DNA of 64,000 nucleotides from Streptomyces toyocaensis (GTDB lineage: Bacteria; Actinomycetota; Actinomycetes; Streptomycetales; Streptomycetaceae), in NCBI RefSeq assembly GCF_000725125.1, contig NZ_JFCB01000023.1, positions 1 to 64,000 of the forward strand. The letters run 5' to 3'. The translations under genes and the position numbers were made by a program. The stretch's first letter is position 1, and each line of letters opens with the position of its first letter. Below are positions 35,205 to 43,886 of this stretch, one piece after another. The notes below the pieces were generated by a model, which saw only the letters and a program-made list of their open reading frames with translations, was not told the DNA's origin and searched no databases.

Positions 35205-36227
35205 ATGTCCGACGCCCCCACGCCCCCCGCCACCGGCCGCGAGTGGCATCTGCTGAGCCGGCCCGTCGGCTGGCCCGAGCCGAAGGACTTCGCCCTTGTC
35301 GAGGCGGAGGTGCCCGCACCGGGCGAGGGCCAGGTCCTGGTACGGAACGAGTACCTCTCCGTCGACCCGTACATGCGCGGCCGGATGAGTGCCGCCAAGT
35401 CCTACGTCGCCCCGTTCGAGCTGGGCGAGGTCATGCAGGGCGGGGCCGTCGGCGAGGTCGTCGCCTCGAACGCCGAGGGGATCGCCGTCGGCGACCACGT
35501 CCTGCACTTCTTCGGCTGGCGGGAGTACGCCGTCGTGGCCGCGAAGAACGCCGTCAAGGTGGACCCGCAGGCCGCGCCCCTCTCGGCGTACCTGGGCGTC
35601 CTCGGCATGACCGGGCTCACCGCCTACGCCGGTCTGCTGCGCACCGCCTCCTTCAAGGAGGGCGACTCCGTCTTCGTGTCCGGTGCCGCGGGCGCCGTCG
35701 GCAGCCAGGTCGGGCAGCTCGCGAAGCTCAAGGGGGCCTCGCGGGTGATCGGCTCGGCCGGCTCCGACGAGAAGGTGAGGCTCCTCGTCGAGGAGTACGG
35801 CTTCGACGCCGCCTTCAACTACAAGAACGGCCCGGTGAACGAGCAGCTGCGCGCCGCCGCCCCGGACGGGATCGACGTCTACTTCGACAACGTGGGCGGC
35901 GACCACCTGGAGGCGGCCATCGGCTCCCTCAACCAGGGCGGCCGGATCGCCGTCTGCGGCATGATCTCCGTCTACAACGACACCGAGCCCGCGCCCGGCC
36001 CGCGCAACCTCGCCCGGCTGATCCAGACCCGGGGCCGCATCGAGGGCTTCCTCGTCGGCGACCACTACGACCTCCAGCCGCAGTTCGTCCAGGAGGTCGG
36101 ACCGTGGGTGCGCTCGGGTGAGCTGAAGTACCGCGAGACGGTCGTCGAGGGCATCGAGAACAACCTCGAGGCGTTCCTCGGCGTCCTGCGCGGCGACAAC
36201 ACCGGCAAGATGATCGTCAAGCTCTGA
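35205..36227 (+). CDS. NADP-dependent oxidoreductase (MDR, CurA/double-bond reductase type)
   Basis: A 340-residue zinc-free medium-chain reductase. The start REWHLLSRPVGWPEP, the conserved YLSVDPYMRGRM (~residue 51-62), the nucleotide motif VSGAAGAVGSQVGQLAK (~158-174) and YFDNVGGDHLEAAI are typical of leukotriene-B4-dehydrogenase/curcumin-reductase-like enzymes. These reduce conjugated enones with NADPH. It is probably controlled by the divergent MarR protein, suggesting a role against reactive electrophiles. Confidence 0.92.
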   Translation: MSDAPTPPATGREWHLLSRPVGWPEPKDFALVEAEVPAPGEGQVLVRNEYLSVDPYMRGRMSAAKSYVAPFELGEVMQGGAVGEVVASNAEGIAVGDHVLHFFGWREYAVVAAKNAVKVDPQAAPLSAYLGVLGMTGLTAYAGLLRTASFKEGDSVFVSGAAGAVGSQVGQLAKLKGASRVIGSAGSDEKVRLLVEEYGFDAAFNYKNGPVNEQLRAAAPDGIDVYFDNVGGDHLEAAIGSLNQGGRIAVCGMISVYNDTEPAPGPRNLARLIQTRGRIEGFLVGDHYDLQPQFVQEVGPWVRSGELKYRETVVEGIENNLEAFLGVLRGDNTGKMIVKL

Positions 36228-36312
36228 CGTTCCCCGGCCGGCCGCCGCCCGCCGGGCCTGGGCCGCACCCTCGGACGTGGGGTGCGGTCCGCCGCCCCGA
36301 TAAGGTGCTCCC

Positions 36313-37116
36313 ATGCGCGATCTCGGGGTGGGTTTCCGGTACTTGCTGAAGGGCCAGCGGTGGGTGGGCCGGCACGGCAGACAGTTCGGCTTCGGACTCC
36401 TGCCGGGTCTGATCACCCTCCTGCTCTACGCGGCCGCGCTCGTCGCGCTGGCCCTGTGGGGCACGGACTTCGTCACCTGGGCGACCCCGTTCGCCGACGA
36501 CTGGTCGAGCCCCTGGGCCGGCCTGTTCCGGGGCTTCCTCACCGCCGTCCTGTTCGCCCTCGGACTGCTGCTGTCCGTGGTCACCTTCACCGCGGTGACC
36601 CTGCTCATCGGGCAGCCGTTCTACGAGAACCTCTCCGAGAAGGTCGACCGTGACGTCTCGCCCGACGGCACCGCGCCCGAGTCCGGCCTGCCCCTGATGC
36701 GGGAACTGTGGATCTCCGCCCGCGACAGCCTCCGCATCGTCGCGCGGGCCCTGGTCTGGGGCGTACTGCTGTTCGCGCTCGGGTTCGTCCCCGTGATCGG
36801 GCAGACCGTCGTACCCGTGATCGGATTCCTCGTCACCGGCTTCTTCCTCACCGAGGAGCTCACCGCCGTCGCCCTCCAGCGGCGCGCGGTCGACGTGCGC
36901 GAGCGGCTGCGGCTGCTGCGGTCCCGCAGGACCCTCGTCTGGGGCTTCGGCACCCCCCTGGCGGTGGCCTTCCTCATCCCGTTCGTCGCCGTGTTCCTGA
37001 TGCCGGGCGCGGTCGCCGGGGCCACCCTCATGGCCCGCGACCTGCTCGGTGAGGAGACGGCCGGGGACCGCTCCGAGGAGACCGACGAGTCCGCGGAGGA
37101 GGGCCTCACCCGGTGA
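36313..37116 (+). CDS. EI24/CysZ-like membrane protein
   Basis: A 267-residue protein with four or five hydrophobic segments (about 33-50, 76-100, 143-180 and 220-240) and the LIGQPFYENLSEKVDRD segment typical of the EI24 domain (CysZ-like). The bacterial relative CysZ imports sulfate; the actinobacterial members are mostly uncharacterised. The acidic C-terminus overlaps the LysE-type gene start as GTGA, so the two are coupled. Confidence 0.82.
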   Translation: MRDLGVGFRYLLKGQRWVGRHGRQFGFGLLPGLITLLLYAAALVALALWGTDFVTWATPFADDWSSPWAGLFRGFLTAVLFALGLLLSVVTFTAVTLLIGQPFYENLSEKVDRDVSPDGTAPESGLPLMRELWISARDSLRIVARALVWGVLLFALGFVPVIGQTVVPVIGFLVTGFFLTEELTAVALQRRAVDVRERLRLLRSRRTLVWGFGTPLAVAFLIPFVAVFLMPGAVAGATLMARDLLGEETAGDRSEETDESAEEGLTR

Positions 37117-37727
37117 CCGAGGTGCTCGCCGTCGCCGTCATCACCGTCCTGGCCGTGATCGCCCCGGGCGCCGACTTCGCGATGGTGGTGCGTAACAGCT
37201 ACCTCCACGGCCGCCGCACCGGACTCCTCGGCGCCCTCGGCGTCGCCGCCGGTGTGCTGGTGCACGTCACCTACACCATGCTCGGCGTGGGCCTGCTGAT
37301 CGCCTCCTCCACCGTCCTCTTCACGGTCGTCAAGCTGGCCGGCGCGGCCTACCTCGTGTACATCGGCGTCCGCACCTACCGCACCCGCGGCGAGGTCACC
37401 GTCGACCTGGAGAACAGGACCGGACTGACCCCGTTCGCGGCCCTGCGCACCGGCTTCCTCACCAACGTCCTCAACCCGAAGACGACCCTCTTCGTCGTCT
37501 CGACCTTCGCGCAGGTCGTCAGCCCCGGCACCCCGGTCCTCCAGCAGGTGGGCTACGGCCTGTTCATGTCGCTGGCCCACCTGCTGTGGTTCGGCGTCGT
37601 CGCGGTCTTCTTCTCCCACGACCGGATGCGCGGGCTGATGCTGCGCGGCCAGAAGGTCCTCAACAAGGTGATCGGATCGGTCCTGGCCGGCCTCGGCGTC
37701 AGCCTGGCGTTCGCTCCGTCGCACTGA
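37113..37727 (+). CDS. LysE/RhtB-family exporter
   Basis: A 204-residue protein with six membrane helices and the family start VIAPGADFAMVVRNS (residues 15-29). The segments AGAAYLVYIGVRTYR and FLTNVLNPKTTLFVVSTFAQ are also present. Members export amino acids or homoserine lactone-like compounds. The GTG start is coupled to the EI24 gene. Its 3' end overlaps the convergent C15-like gene by 29 bases. Confidence 0.9.
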   Translation: MTEVLAVAVITVLAVIAPGADFAMVVRNSYLHGRRTGLLGALGVAAGVLVHVTYTMLGVGLLIASSTVLFTVVKLAGAAYLVYIGVRTYRTRGEVTVDLENRTGLTPFAALRTGFLTNVLNPKTTLFVVSTFAQVVSPGTPVLQQVGYGLFMSLAHLLWFGVVAVFFSHDRMRGLMLRGQKVLNKVIGSVLAGLGVSLAFAPSH

Positions 37728-38949
37728 CCGCCGCGGTCACGATCGCCCGCACCTGGGCGATGATGTCGAGCCGGTTCCGCACGAACTCGGGGTCGGTGAC
37801 CTCGGTGGTGTTGCCGGCGCCGAACTGCAGGACCGGTGTGTGCACGTGTCCGCCCGGCAGCTCCCCGTGCAGTCCGAGCCGGTCCCGGAGCAGGGTCGCC
37901 CGGTAGGCGATCTCGTTGGAGAGGTAGTCCCCGCCGCCCCCGGCGCGGGCCGCCGAACCGGGTGTCGGCCCCTGGGGCCGGACCACGGGCGTGGTACCTC
38001 CGGCCGGGATCTCCGTCACGCTCGTGTTGTCGTACACCGGGAAGCGCCCGGTGTCCGCGGCGACGATCTCCGTGTACGGCAGCGTGGTCGACGTCCACTG
38101 CGGCTGCGAGGCCGGGTCGGCGACCGGGATCGTCCCGGTGCGGCCGGTGTTCTCGTTGTCCCCGAAGCCGCCCCGCCACGCCCCGTTGGTCCGCTCGATG
38201 TCGAAACGGCCCACCCGGCCCTGGCTCACGGTGGCGAACAGGTCGGCCTCCGGCAGGTACGGCCGCAGCGCCCGCTCCACCGTCCCGTCCGTGAAGTCCC
38301 GCCAGCGCACCGGGAACACGGCCGTCTCCACCCGCGCCGGGCCCCGCGGAGTCTCGATCACCGTGCCGTCCAGGGCGAGCGCGAGGGCACCGGACGGGTT
38401 GGAGATGCGGATGTCGCGGTCCAGGGTGAACGGGTCGAAACCGGTCACCAGGATCCGCTTCACCCCCTCGCCGCGCGGAAGGCGCAGCGTGGTCTGCCCG
38501 CGCGAGGTGCGTTCCAACGCGTCGAGCAGCCGCGTCCGCTGCCCGTCGCCCAGCCGGAAGTCCGGCTCCCAGGAGCGCAGTTCACGGGTCATCCCGAGCC
38601 GTGCCCAGTACAGCGGCCGGTCGTCGTCCCGGCTGAGGTCTCCGCCCGCCGGTCCGCGGCCCTGCGCCCGGTCGACGGCCCGTCGCCACAGCCGTGTCCC
38701 CTCGCGGACGACGGCCCGCCGGGCCTGGGCGTAGGAGCGGGCGCCGTCCAGGACGCGGGCGAAGTCCGGTGCCACCGAGGCGAATCCGGAGCGGCGGAGT
38801 ATCTCCTGCGGGGCGGCCCCGTCCAGGCGGCGTTCCTCGACGGTGGTGGCCGCGGTGGTGCCGGCGGCGGTCGCGGTGGTCGTGGGGGCGGCGAGACAGG
38901 TCAGCAGCGCCAGGCCGAGCACGCCTGCGCGGACACGTGGAGAGTTCAA
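37699..38949 (-). CDS. Secreted peptidase-C15-like (pyroglutamyl peptidase) protein, Cys replaced by Ser
   Basis: A 416-residue protein beginning at TTG 38949 with a signal peptide (residues 8-28, ending AAPTTTATAA). After an N-terminal extension of about 140 residues comes a C15-like core: ILVTGFDPFTLDRDIRISNPSG (here LVTGFDPF near residue 166). GGGGDYLSNEIAYR lies where active enzymes have a Cys before Asn, and GHVHTPVLQFG contains the likely catalytic His. The nucleophile position appears to be Ser. Export is also unusual, since classical family members are cytosolic. It overlaps the LysE gene tail to tail. Confidence 0.72.
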   Translation of the reverse strand: MNSPRVRAGVLGLALLTCLAAPTTTATAAGTTAATTVEERRLDGAAPQEILRRSGFASVAPDFARVLDGARSYAQARRAVVREGTRLWRRAVDRAQGRGPAGGDLSRDDDRPLYWARLGMTRELRSWEPDFRLGDGQRTRLLDALERTSRGQTTLRLPRGEGVKRILVTGFDPFTLDRDIRISNPSGALALALDGTVIETPRGPARVETAVFPVRWRDFTDGTVERALRPYLPEADLFATVSQGRVGRFDIERTNGAWRGGFGDNENTGRTGTIPVADPASQPQWTSTTLPYTEIVAADTGRFPVYDNTSVTEIPAGGTTPVVRPQGPTPGSAARAGGGGDYLSNEIAYRATLLRDRLGLHGELPGGHVHTPVLQFGAGNTTEVTDPEFVRNRLDIIAQVRAIVTAAVSATERTPG

Positions 38950-39142
38950 GGGGGTCGGGGCCTTCCGTCGTCGTGGGGAACGGGGGATGCCGGAGGCCGC
39001 AGTATCGCGTGGGTGCGGTGATCCACGCCATGGAAGAGGGAAAAGGAACAGATGTGAAGGGTTCGTACGGGATGCGAGCGGGCAGCTTGATCGAGGGCCG
39101 CGCGGCTCGCCGGAGGGATTAACGTCGGATCCGGGTCGCGCC

Positions 39143-39193
39143 CACATGAGCAGCCCCGGCCCGGGACCCTGACCCCGGACCGGGGCTCATGTG
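39143..39193 (-). terminator. Hairpin after cytosolic galM
   Basis: CACATGAGC with an adjoining GCCCCGG (39143-39159) pairs with CCGGGGCTCATGTG (39180-39193), with one bulged base. It lies 17 bases after the galM stop on the minus strand. Confidence 0.7.
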
Positions 39194-39209
39194 CGTGGCG
39201 GCCCGCGCG

Positions 39210-40199
39210 CTACCGCACGGCGAATCCGTAGACGGTCTCGGAGCGGAACACCTCGCCCGGCCGCAGGACCGTGCTCGGGAACGCGGGCCGGTTGGGCGAG
39301 TCGGGGAAGTGCTGGGTCTCCAGCGCGATGCCGTCCCCGGGCATGAAGGGCTCCCCGATGTGGTCCGCGGTGTAGAGCTGCATCCCGGGCTCGGTGGTCG
39401 CCACCGTCAGCACGCGGCCCGACGCCGGGTCGTGCAGCTCGGCCACCTCCACGGGCGTCGCCGTGACTCCCTTGTCGAGCACGAAGTTGTCGTCGTACCC
39501 GGTCCCCGCCGTGCGCGCCTCGCGGAAGTCGAAGCGGGTGCCCGAGACGTCGGCGAGCTCGCCGGTCGGGATCAGGTCCGCGTCCGACGGGGTGTAACGG
39601 GAGGCGGCAAGACGCAGTTCGTGGCCGGACGCGCTGCCGGAGCCGGCCAGGTTCCAGTACGAGTGGTTCGTCAGGTTCACATGCGTCGGAGCGTCCGTCA
39701 CCGCCTCGTAGGCGATCCCCAGCGCGCCCCGCTCGTCCAGCGTGTACGTCACCGAGACCTCCAGGCGGCCGGGGAAGCCCTCCTCGCCGTGCGCGCCGAC
39801 CAGGGAGAGCCGCACCCCGTGGTCGACCGGGACGACGGTCCACACGCGCTTGTCGAACCCGCGCCCACCGCCGTGCAGCGAGTTCGGCCCGTTGTTCGGT
39901 TCGAGGGCGTACGTGTACTCGTCCAGGGGGAAGCGGGCGCCCGCGATCCGGTTGGCGTACCGGCCGATCAGGGCACCCAGGAAGTGCTCCGGATGCCGGA
40001 GATAGCCGTCCAGGTCGGAGAACCCCAGCACCACGTTCCCGGTCCGCCCGTCCCGGTCCGGCACCTCGACGTCCTGGACGATCCCGCCGTACGACAGGAT
40101 CCGAACCCGTACGCCCGCCCGCCGCAGGGTCCAACGGTGCACCGGCGTGCCGTCGGGAAGTGTGCCGAAGAGTTCGTTCATGTGCGAAACCATAGTCAT
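39210..40199 (-). CDS. galM: Cytosolic aldose 1-epimerase
   Basis: A 329-residue mutarotase without a signal peptide. It carries NSLHGGGRGFDKRVW, TNHSYWNLAGSG and ETQHFPDSPNRP, with the same catalytic His and Glu residues as the exported copy at 25072. The ATG 40199 overlaps the upstream stop as TGATG; ATGs at 40193 and 40181 are alternatives. It is coupled to the SGNH lipoprotein gene, an odd partner for a sugar mutarotase. Confidence 0.92.
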   Translation of the reverse strand: MTMVSHMNELFGTLPDGTPVHRWTLRRAGVRVRILSYGGIVQDVEVPDRDGRTGNVVLGFSDLDGYLRHPEHFLGALIGRYANRIAGARFPLDEYTYALEPNNGPNSLHGGGRGFDKRVWTVVPVDHGVRLSLVGAHGEEGFPGRLEVSVTYTLDERGALGIAYEAVTDAPTHVNLTNHSYWNLAGSGSASGHELRLAASRYTPSDADLIPTGELADVSGTRFDFREARTAGTGYDDNFVLDKGVTATPVEVAELHDPASGRVLTVATTEPGMQLYTADHIGEPFMPGDGIALETQHFPDSPNRPAFPSTVLRPGEVFRSETVYGFAVR

Positions 40200-41107
40200 C
40201 ACCGCTTCGCCGTGACCGTCCGGTACGCGATCTCGGCCAGCTTGGCCTGACCGTCGACGCTGGGATGGAACCAGTCCCACTGGCTCAGCTGCTCGGTGCC
40301 GAAGCGGTACGCGTACACCGCGCCGCCGTCGAAGCGGCAGCGGCGGTCCTCGGCGCACACCTCCTCCAGCACCTCGTTGTAGTCCTCCACCCGGTCCCGC
40401 ACCGTCTCGCGGCGCTGCGTCGCCGCCGCGTCCAGCGCGTCCGCGTCGCCCAGCATCGTCGGGCAGACGCCCAGCTTCCACACCTGCTTGCCCAGCGGAC
40501 TGGTCCGTCCCTGCGACCACAGCCGTTTCAGATCCGGCACGCTCGCCACGTACACCTGGGCCTTGGGCAGCGCCTCGCGCAGCGTGCGCATCGCCTTCCG
40601 GAAGTCGGCACGGAAGTCGGCCACCGGCGTCATCGCGGACGTGGTCTCCCGGCAGGCGTCGTTCGCCCCCGCCATCACCGCCACCAGCTCCGGGCCGCGT
40701 CGCACCGCCCGCGCCATCTGACCCGGCAGGTCCGCCATCCGGGCCCCGGTCACCGCGTAGTTCCAGCTCCGCTCGGCCGCCCCCGCCCGGCCCAGCAGCC
40801 GTACCGCGAGACTGTCGACCTGCTCGCTGGCGCCCGTCGCCCACGACACCTCGGGACAGTCCGTCAGCACCGAGCAGGCGTCGAAGCCCCGGGTGATGGA
40901 GTCGCCCACGGCGGCCACCGAGTCCGGGCCGGTGTCCCACACGGGAGTGGGCTTCGGGGACGGCCGCCCCCGCCCGGCCTCCGTGCCGGACGGTGCGGGG
41001 GAGTCGCCGCCCACGGCGTCGCAGCCCGCCACGCCCAGCGCGGCGGCCGTCACCACGGCGAGGACGGCCCGGGCACGGCGCGTCCCCCTCCGCGTCGCCT
41101 GCTCCAT
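40199..41107 (-). CDS. SGNH/GDSL-family lipoprotein hydrolase
   Basis: A 302-residue lipoprotein with a basic signal peptide and lipobox GVAGC near residue 29. SGNH blocks are AAVGDSITRG (catalytic Ser), MAGANDACRE (Asn) and WDWFHPSVDG (Asp and His). It should hydrolyse an ester on the cell surface; cysteine pairs suggest disulfides. ATG 41107 has GGGGAGG 6 bases upstream, better than the in-frame start at 41146. Confidence 0.87.
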   Translation of the reverse strand: MEQATRRGTRRARAVLAVVTAAALGVAGCDAVGGDSPAPSGTEAGRGRPSPKPTPVWDTGPDSVAAVGDSITRGFDACSVLTDCPEVSWATGASEQVDSLAVRLLGRAGAAERSWNYAVTGARMADLPGQMARAVRRGPELVAVMAGANDACRETTSAMTPVADFRADFRKAMRTLREALPKAQVYVASVPDLKRLWSQGRTSPLGKQVWKLGVCPTMLGDADALDAAATQRRETVRDRVEDYNEVLEEVCAEDRRCRFDGGAVYAYRFGTEQLSQWDWFHPSVDGQAKLAEIAYRTVTAKR

Positions 41108-41188
41108 CCGTGGCCTCCCCGCGCGTGTCGTGTGTCCGTCCCCCAACCCTTAACAACGCACGGGAGTTCCCGCCCGTCCGCAGGGCCC

Positions 41189-41221
41189 GTACGAAGGGCG
41201 GACCAGGGCTTCGTACGAAGC
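41189..41221. promoter_or_regulatory. CGTACGAAG double site, candidate operator
   Basis: A perfect 14-base palindrome GCTTCGTACGAAGC at 41208-41221 is preceded by a half-site CGTACGAAG at 41189-41197. Both lie in the divergent gap between the SGNH and DUF3145 genes. No cognate regulator is evident nearby. Confidence 0.4.
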
Positions 41222-41400
41222 AACGTCCCGCACCCGTACAGGCGTCCTGCCGGGTGAATGGCCGGCGTTTCGCGGCACCGGGAGGGACGGTACGTCACAC
41301 TCCTTGCTCCGTCGCACGGTAGCCTCGCCATCAACGCGACCCACCCGGGCCGCGGCCGTTCCGCCCCATGCCAGACGACCCGCTCAGCCCGGAGGTTCCG

Positions 41401-41895
41401 GTGACGACTCGTGGAGTTCTGTACGTGCACTCCGCGCCCCGCGCGCTGTGCCCGCACGTCGAGTGGGCCGTCGCGGGGGTGCTCGGCACGCGCGTCAGCC
41501 TGGACTGGATCCGCCAGCCCGCGGCCCCCGGCACCTGGCGCTCGGAGTTCTCCTGGCAGGGCCGGCCCGGCACCGCCTCCGCACTCGCCTCCGCGCTGCG
41601 CGGCTGGCAGATGCTGCGCTTCGAGGTCACCGCCGAGCCCTGCGCCACCGCCGAGGGCGAGCGTTACAGCTGCACGCCCGACCTGGGCATCTTCCACGCC
41701 GTCACCGGCATCCACGGCGACATCCTGGTCCCCGAGGACCGCCTGCGCGCCGCCCTGGTCCGCTCCCGGAGCGAGCAGACCGACCTGGAGTCGGACATCG
41801 CCAGACTCCTCGGCAAGCCCTGGGACGACGAACTCGAACCCTTCCGGTACGCGGGCGAGGGCGCCCCGGTCCGCTGGCTCCACCAGGTGGTCTAG
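41401..41895 (+). CDS. DUF3145 protein
   Basis: A 164-residue soluble protein of the actinobacterial DUF3145 family (TTRGVLYVHSAPRALCPHVEW at the N-terminus, here TRGVLYVHSAPRA; HAVTGIHGDILVPEDRLR near residue 99). GTG 41401 has GGAGG 5 bases upstream and gives the usual family length. The function is unknown. It is convergent with fabF and is a constant neighbour of the fab cluster in Streptomyces as I remember it. Confidence 0.88.
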   Translation: MTTRGVLYVHSAPRALCPHVEWAVAGVLGTRVSLDWIRQPAAPGTWRSEFSWQGRPGTASALASALRGWQMLRFEVTAEPCATAEGERYSCTPDLGIFHAVTGIHGDILVPEDRLRAALVRSRSEQTDLESDIARLLGKPWDDELEPFRYAGEGAPVRWLHQVV

Positions 41896-41913
41896 CAGAC
41901 ACCGGCAGGCAGG

Positions 41914-42062
41914 GCGCCCCGTCAGGGGCGCGGGGCTGTGTCAACCATGCGGCTTCGCCGCGTGGGCGCGAGCAACCACCACCGTCCCGCACCCGACGGG
42001 CTGCCCTCACAGGGTCGAAGGGGCGAAGCCCCTCAAGGCCGGGACGGGAAGGGGCGGCGGGG
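41914..42062. repeat. Streptomyces-type intergenic repeat with terminator hairpins
   Basis: The 258-base gap between convergent DUF3145 and fabF holds a hairpin GCGCCCC-GTCA-GGGGCGC (41914-41931) and a second, AGGGG-CGAAG-CCCCT (42020-42033). A 22-base string at about 42041-42062 is nearly the same as the outer arm of the large inverted repeat at 11045-11066. I recognise the CGTCAGGGGCGCGGGG wording as a widespread Streptomyces intergenic repeat. It probably ends both transcripts. Confidence 0.65.
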
Positions 42063-42153
42063 GCGAAGAACCCGCCCGGCACGCCCCCACCGCGCCGCAC
42101 GGCGAAGGGCCCCCACCCCGGAAGGCGGAAGCCCTTCACTCAGCAGACGGCGG

Positions 42154-43425
42154 TCACACGGACCGGAACGCCAGGACCACGTTGTGCCCGCCGAACCCGA
42201 ACGAGTCGTTCAGCGCGGCGATCCGCCCGTCGGCGGGCAGCTTCCGCGCCTCGCCCCGGACGACGTCCGCGGTCGCCTCGGCCTCGGGGTCCAGGTTCTC
42301 CACGTTGATCGTCGGCGGAGCCACCCGGTGGTACAGCGCCAGCACCGTCGCCACCGACTCCACGCCGCCGGCGCCGCCGAGCAGGTGACCCGTCATCGAC
42401 TTGGTCGCGGAGACCGCGAAGTGGTCCGCGTCGTCCCCGAACACCTTCCGCAGCGCCTTCAGTTCGGCGATGTCACCGGCCGGCGTGGACGTCGCGTGCG
42501 CGTTCACGTGCACGATCTCCGCCGGATCCAGGTCCGTGCGGTCCAGCAGGTTCTGCAGGGCGTGCGAGATGCCGCGCCCCTCCGGCTCCGGCTGCACGAT
42601 GTCGTGCGCGTCGGCGGAGATGCCCTGGCCGACCGCCTCCGCGTAGACGCGGGCGCCGCGCGCGGCGGCGTGCTCGGCGGACTCCAGGACGATCACGCCC
42701 GCGCCCTCGCCGAGGACGAAGCCGTCACGCGCGACGTCGTAGGGACGCGAGGCGCCCTGCGGGTCGTCGTTGTTCTTGGACATCGCCATCATGTTGCCGA
42801 ACGCCGCGATGGGCAGCGGGTGGATCGCCGCCTCCGTGCCCCCCGCGACGACGACGTCGGCGCGGCCGGTGCGGATCATCTCGATGGCGTAGCCGATGGC
42901 CTCCGCGCCGGACGCGCAGGCCGAGACCGGGGTGTGCACACCCGCGCGGGCGCCCACGGCCAGACCCACGTTCGCCGAGGGGCCGTTCGGCATCAGCATG
43001 GGGACGGTGTGCGGGGAGACGCGGCGTACGCCCTTCTCCTTCAGCACGTCGTACTGGTCCAGCAGGGTCGTCACGCCGCCGATGCCGGACGCGATGACGG
43101 CCCCGAGCCGGTCGGGGTCGACGTTCGGGTCGTCGCCCGCCTTGGCCTCGAAACCGGCGTCCGCCCACGCCTCCTTGGCCGCGACCAGCGCGAACTGCGC
43201 CGAGCGGTCCAGGCGGCGGGCCTGCGGGCGGGGGATGACCTCGGTGGGCTCAACGGCCACCGGTGCCGCGATACGGACCGCCTGCTCGGCGGCCCACTCC
43301 TGCTCCAGGGGCTTGACGCCGGAACGTCCGGCGACCAGGCCCTCCCAGGTAGAGGCTGCGTCGCCACCCAGCGGTGTGGTTGCGCCGATACCGGTGACGA
43401 CCACGGTGCGATTGGTCGGGCTCAT
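42154..43425 (-). CDS. fabF: Beta-ketoacyl-ACP synthase II
   Basis: A 423-residue condensing enzyme of fatty acid synthesis. The active Cys is in SACASGAEAIGYA (~residue 174), and the two His are in NAHATSTPAGD (~310) and KSMTGHLLGGAGG (~345), giving the complete Cys-His-His triad. It elongates acyl-ACP with malonyl-ACP in the cytosol. It is the last gene of the fab operon, 111 bases after acpP. Confidence 0.97.
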   Translation of the reverse strand: MSPTNRTVVVTGIGATTPLGGDAASTWEGLVAGRSGVKPLEQEWAAEQAVRIAAPVAVEPTEVIPRPQARRLDRSAQFALVAAKEAWADAGFEAKAGDDPNVDPDRLGAVIASGIGGVTTLLDQYDVLKEKGVRRVSPHTVPMLMPNGPSANVGLAVGARAGVHTPVSACASGAEAIGYAIEMIRTGRADVVVAGGTEAAIHPLPIAAFGNMMAMSKNNDDPQGASRPYDVARDGFVLGEGAGVIVLESAEHAAARGARVYAEAVGQGISADAHDIVQPEPEGRGISHALQNLLDRTDLDPAEIVHVNAHATSTPAGDIAELKALRKVFGDDADHFAVSATKSMTGHLLGGAGGVESVATVLALYHRVAPPTINVENLDPEAEATADVVRGEARKLPADGRIAALNDSFGFGGHNVVLAFRSV

Positions 43426-43500
43426 CGGAATTCATTCTCCAACGGATCTACGAGGATGCGTACGGCGCCACCGCCGGGTGGCGGGGCCGGGCCCCGGCCC

Positions 43501-43530
43501 CCGGGCCCTCCGTAAGGACGGAAGGCCCGG
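43501..43530 (-). terminator. Hairpin between acpP and fabF (attenuator-like)
   Basis: Arms 43501-43513 and 43518-43530 pair with one mismatch around AAGG, directly after the acpP stop. It may stop part of the transcripts or protect the acpP 3' end, so that carrier protein is made in excess over FabF. Confidence 0.65.
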
Positions 43531-43536
43531 CAGGGC

Positions 43537-43785
43537 TCACGCCTGGTGCTTGAGGATGTAGTCGGCAGCGTCGCCGACCGTCTTGAGGTTCTTGACGTCG
43601 TCGTCCGGGATCTTGACGTCGAAGCGCTCTTCGGCGGCGACGACGACCTCGACCATGGACAGCGAGTCGACGTCCAGGTCGTCGGTGAAGGACTTGTCCA
43701 GCTGGACGTCCTCAACCGGGATGCCGGCGATCTCGTTCACGATCTCCGCGAGACCGGCGACGATCTCTTCCTGAGTGGCGGCCAT
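43537..43785 (-). CDS. acpP: Acyl carrier protein
   Basis: An 82-residue acidic protein with the phosphopantetheine site DVDSLSMVEVV (Ser near residue 41). It carries the growing fatty acyl chain as a thioester and is placed between fabH and fabF as in other Streptomyces. The ATG is at 43785, with GGAGCG just upstream. Confidence 0.97.
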   Translation of the reverse strand: MAATQEEIVAGLAEIVNEIAGIPVEDVQLDKSFTDDLDVDSLSMVEVVVAAEERFDVKIPDDDVKNLKTVGDAADYILKHQA

Positions 43786-43886
43786 GACGGCGCTCCTTCG
43801 TTGTGATTCCAGCGGTTGTGGCACCCGCCGCGTGGACGGCGGGTCTGCGGTGCCCGTGCCGGATCCGATGATCCGGCACGGAGTGC

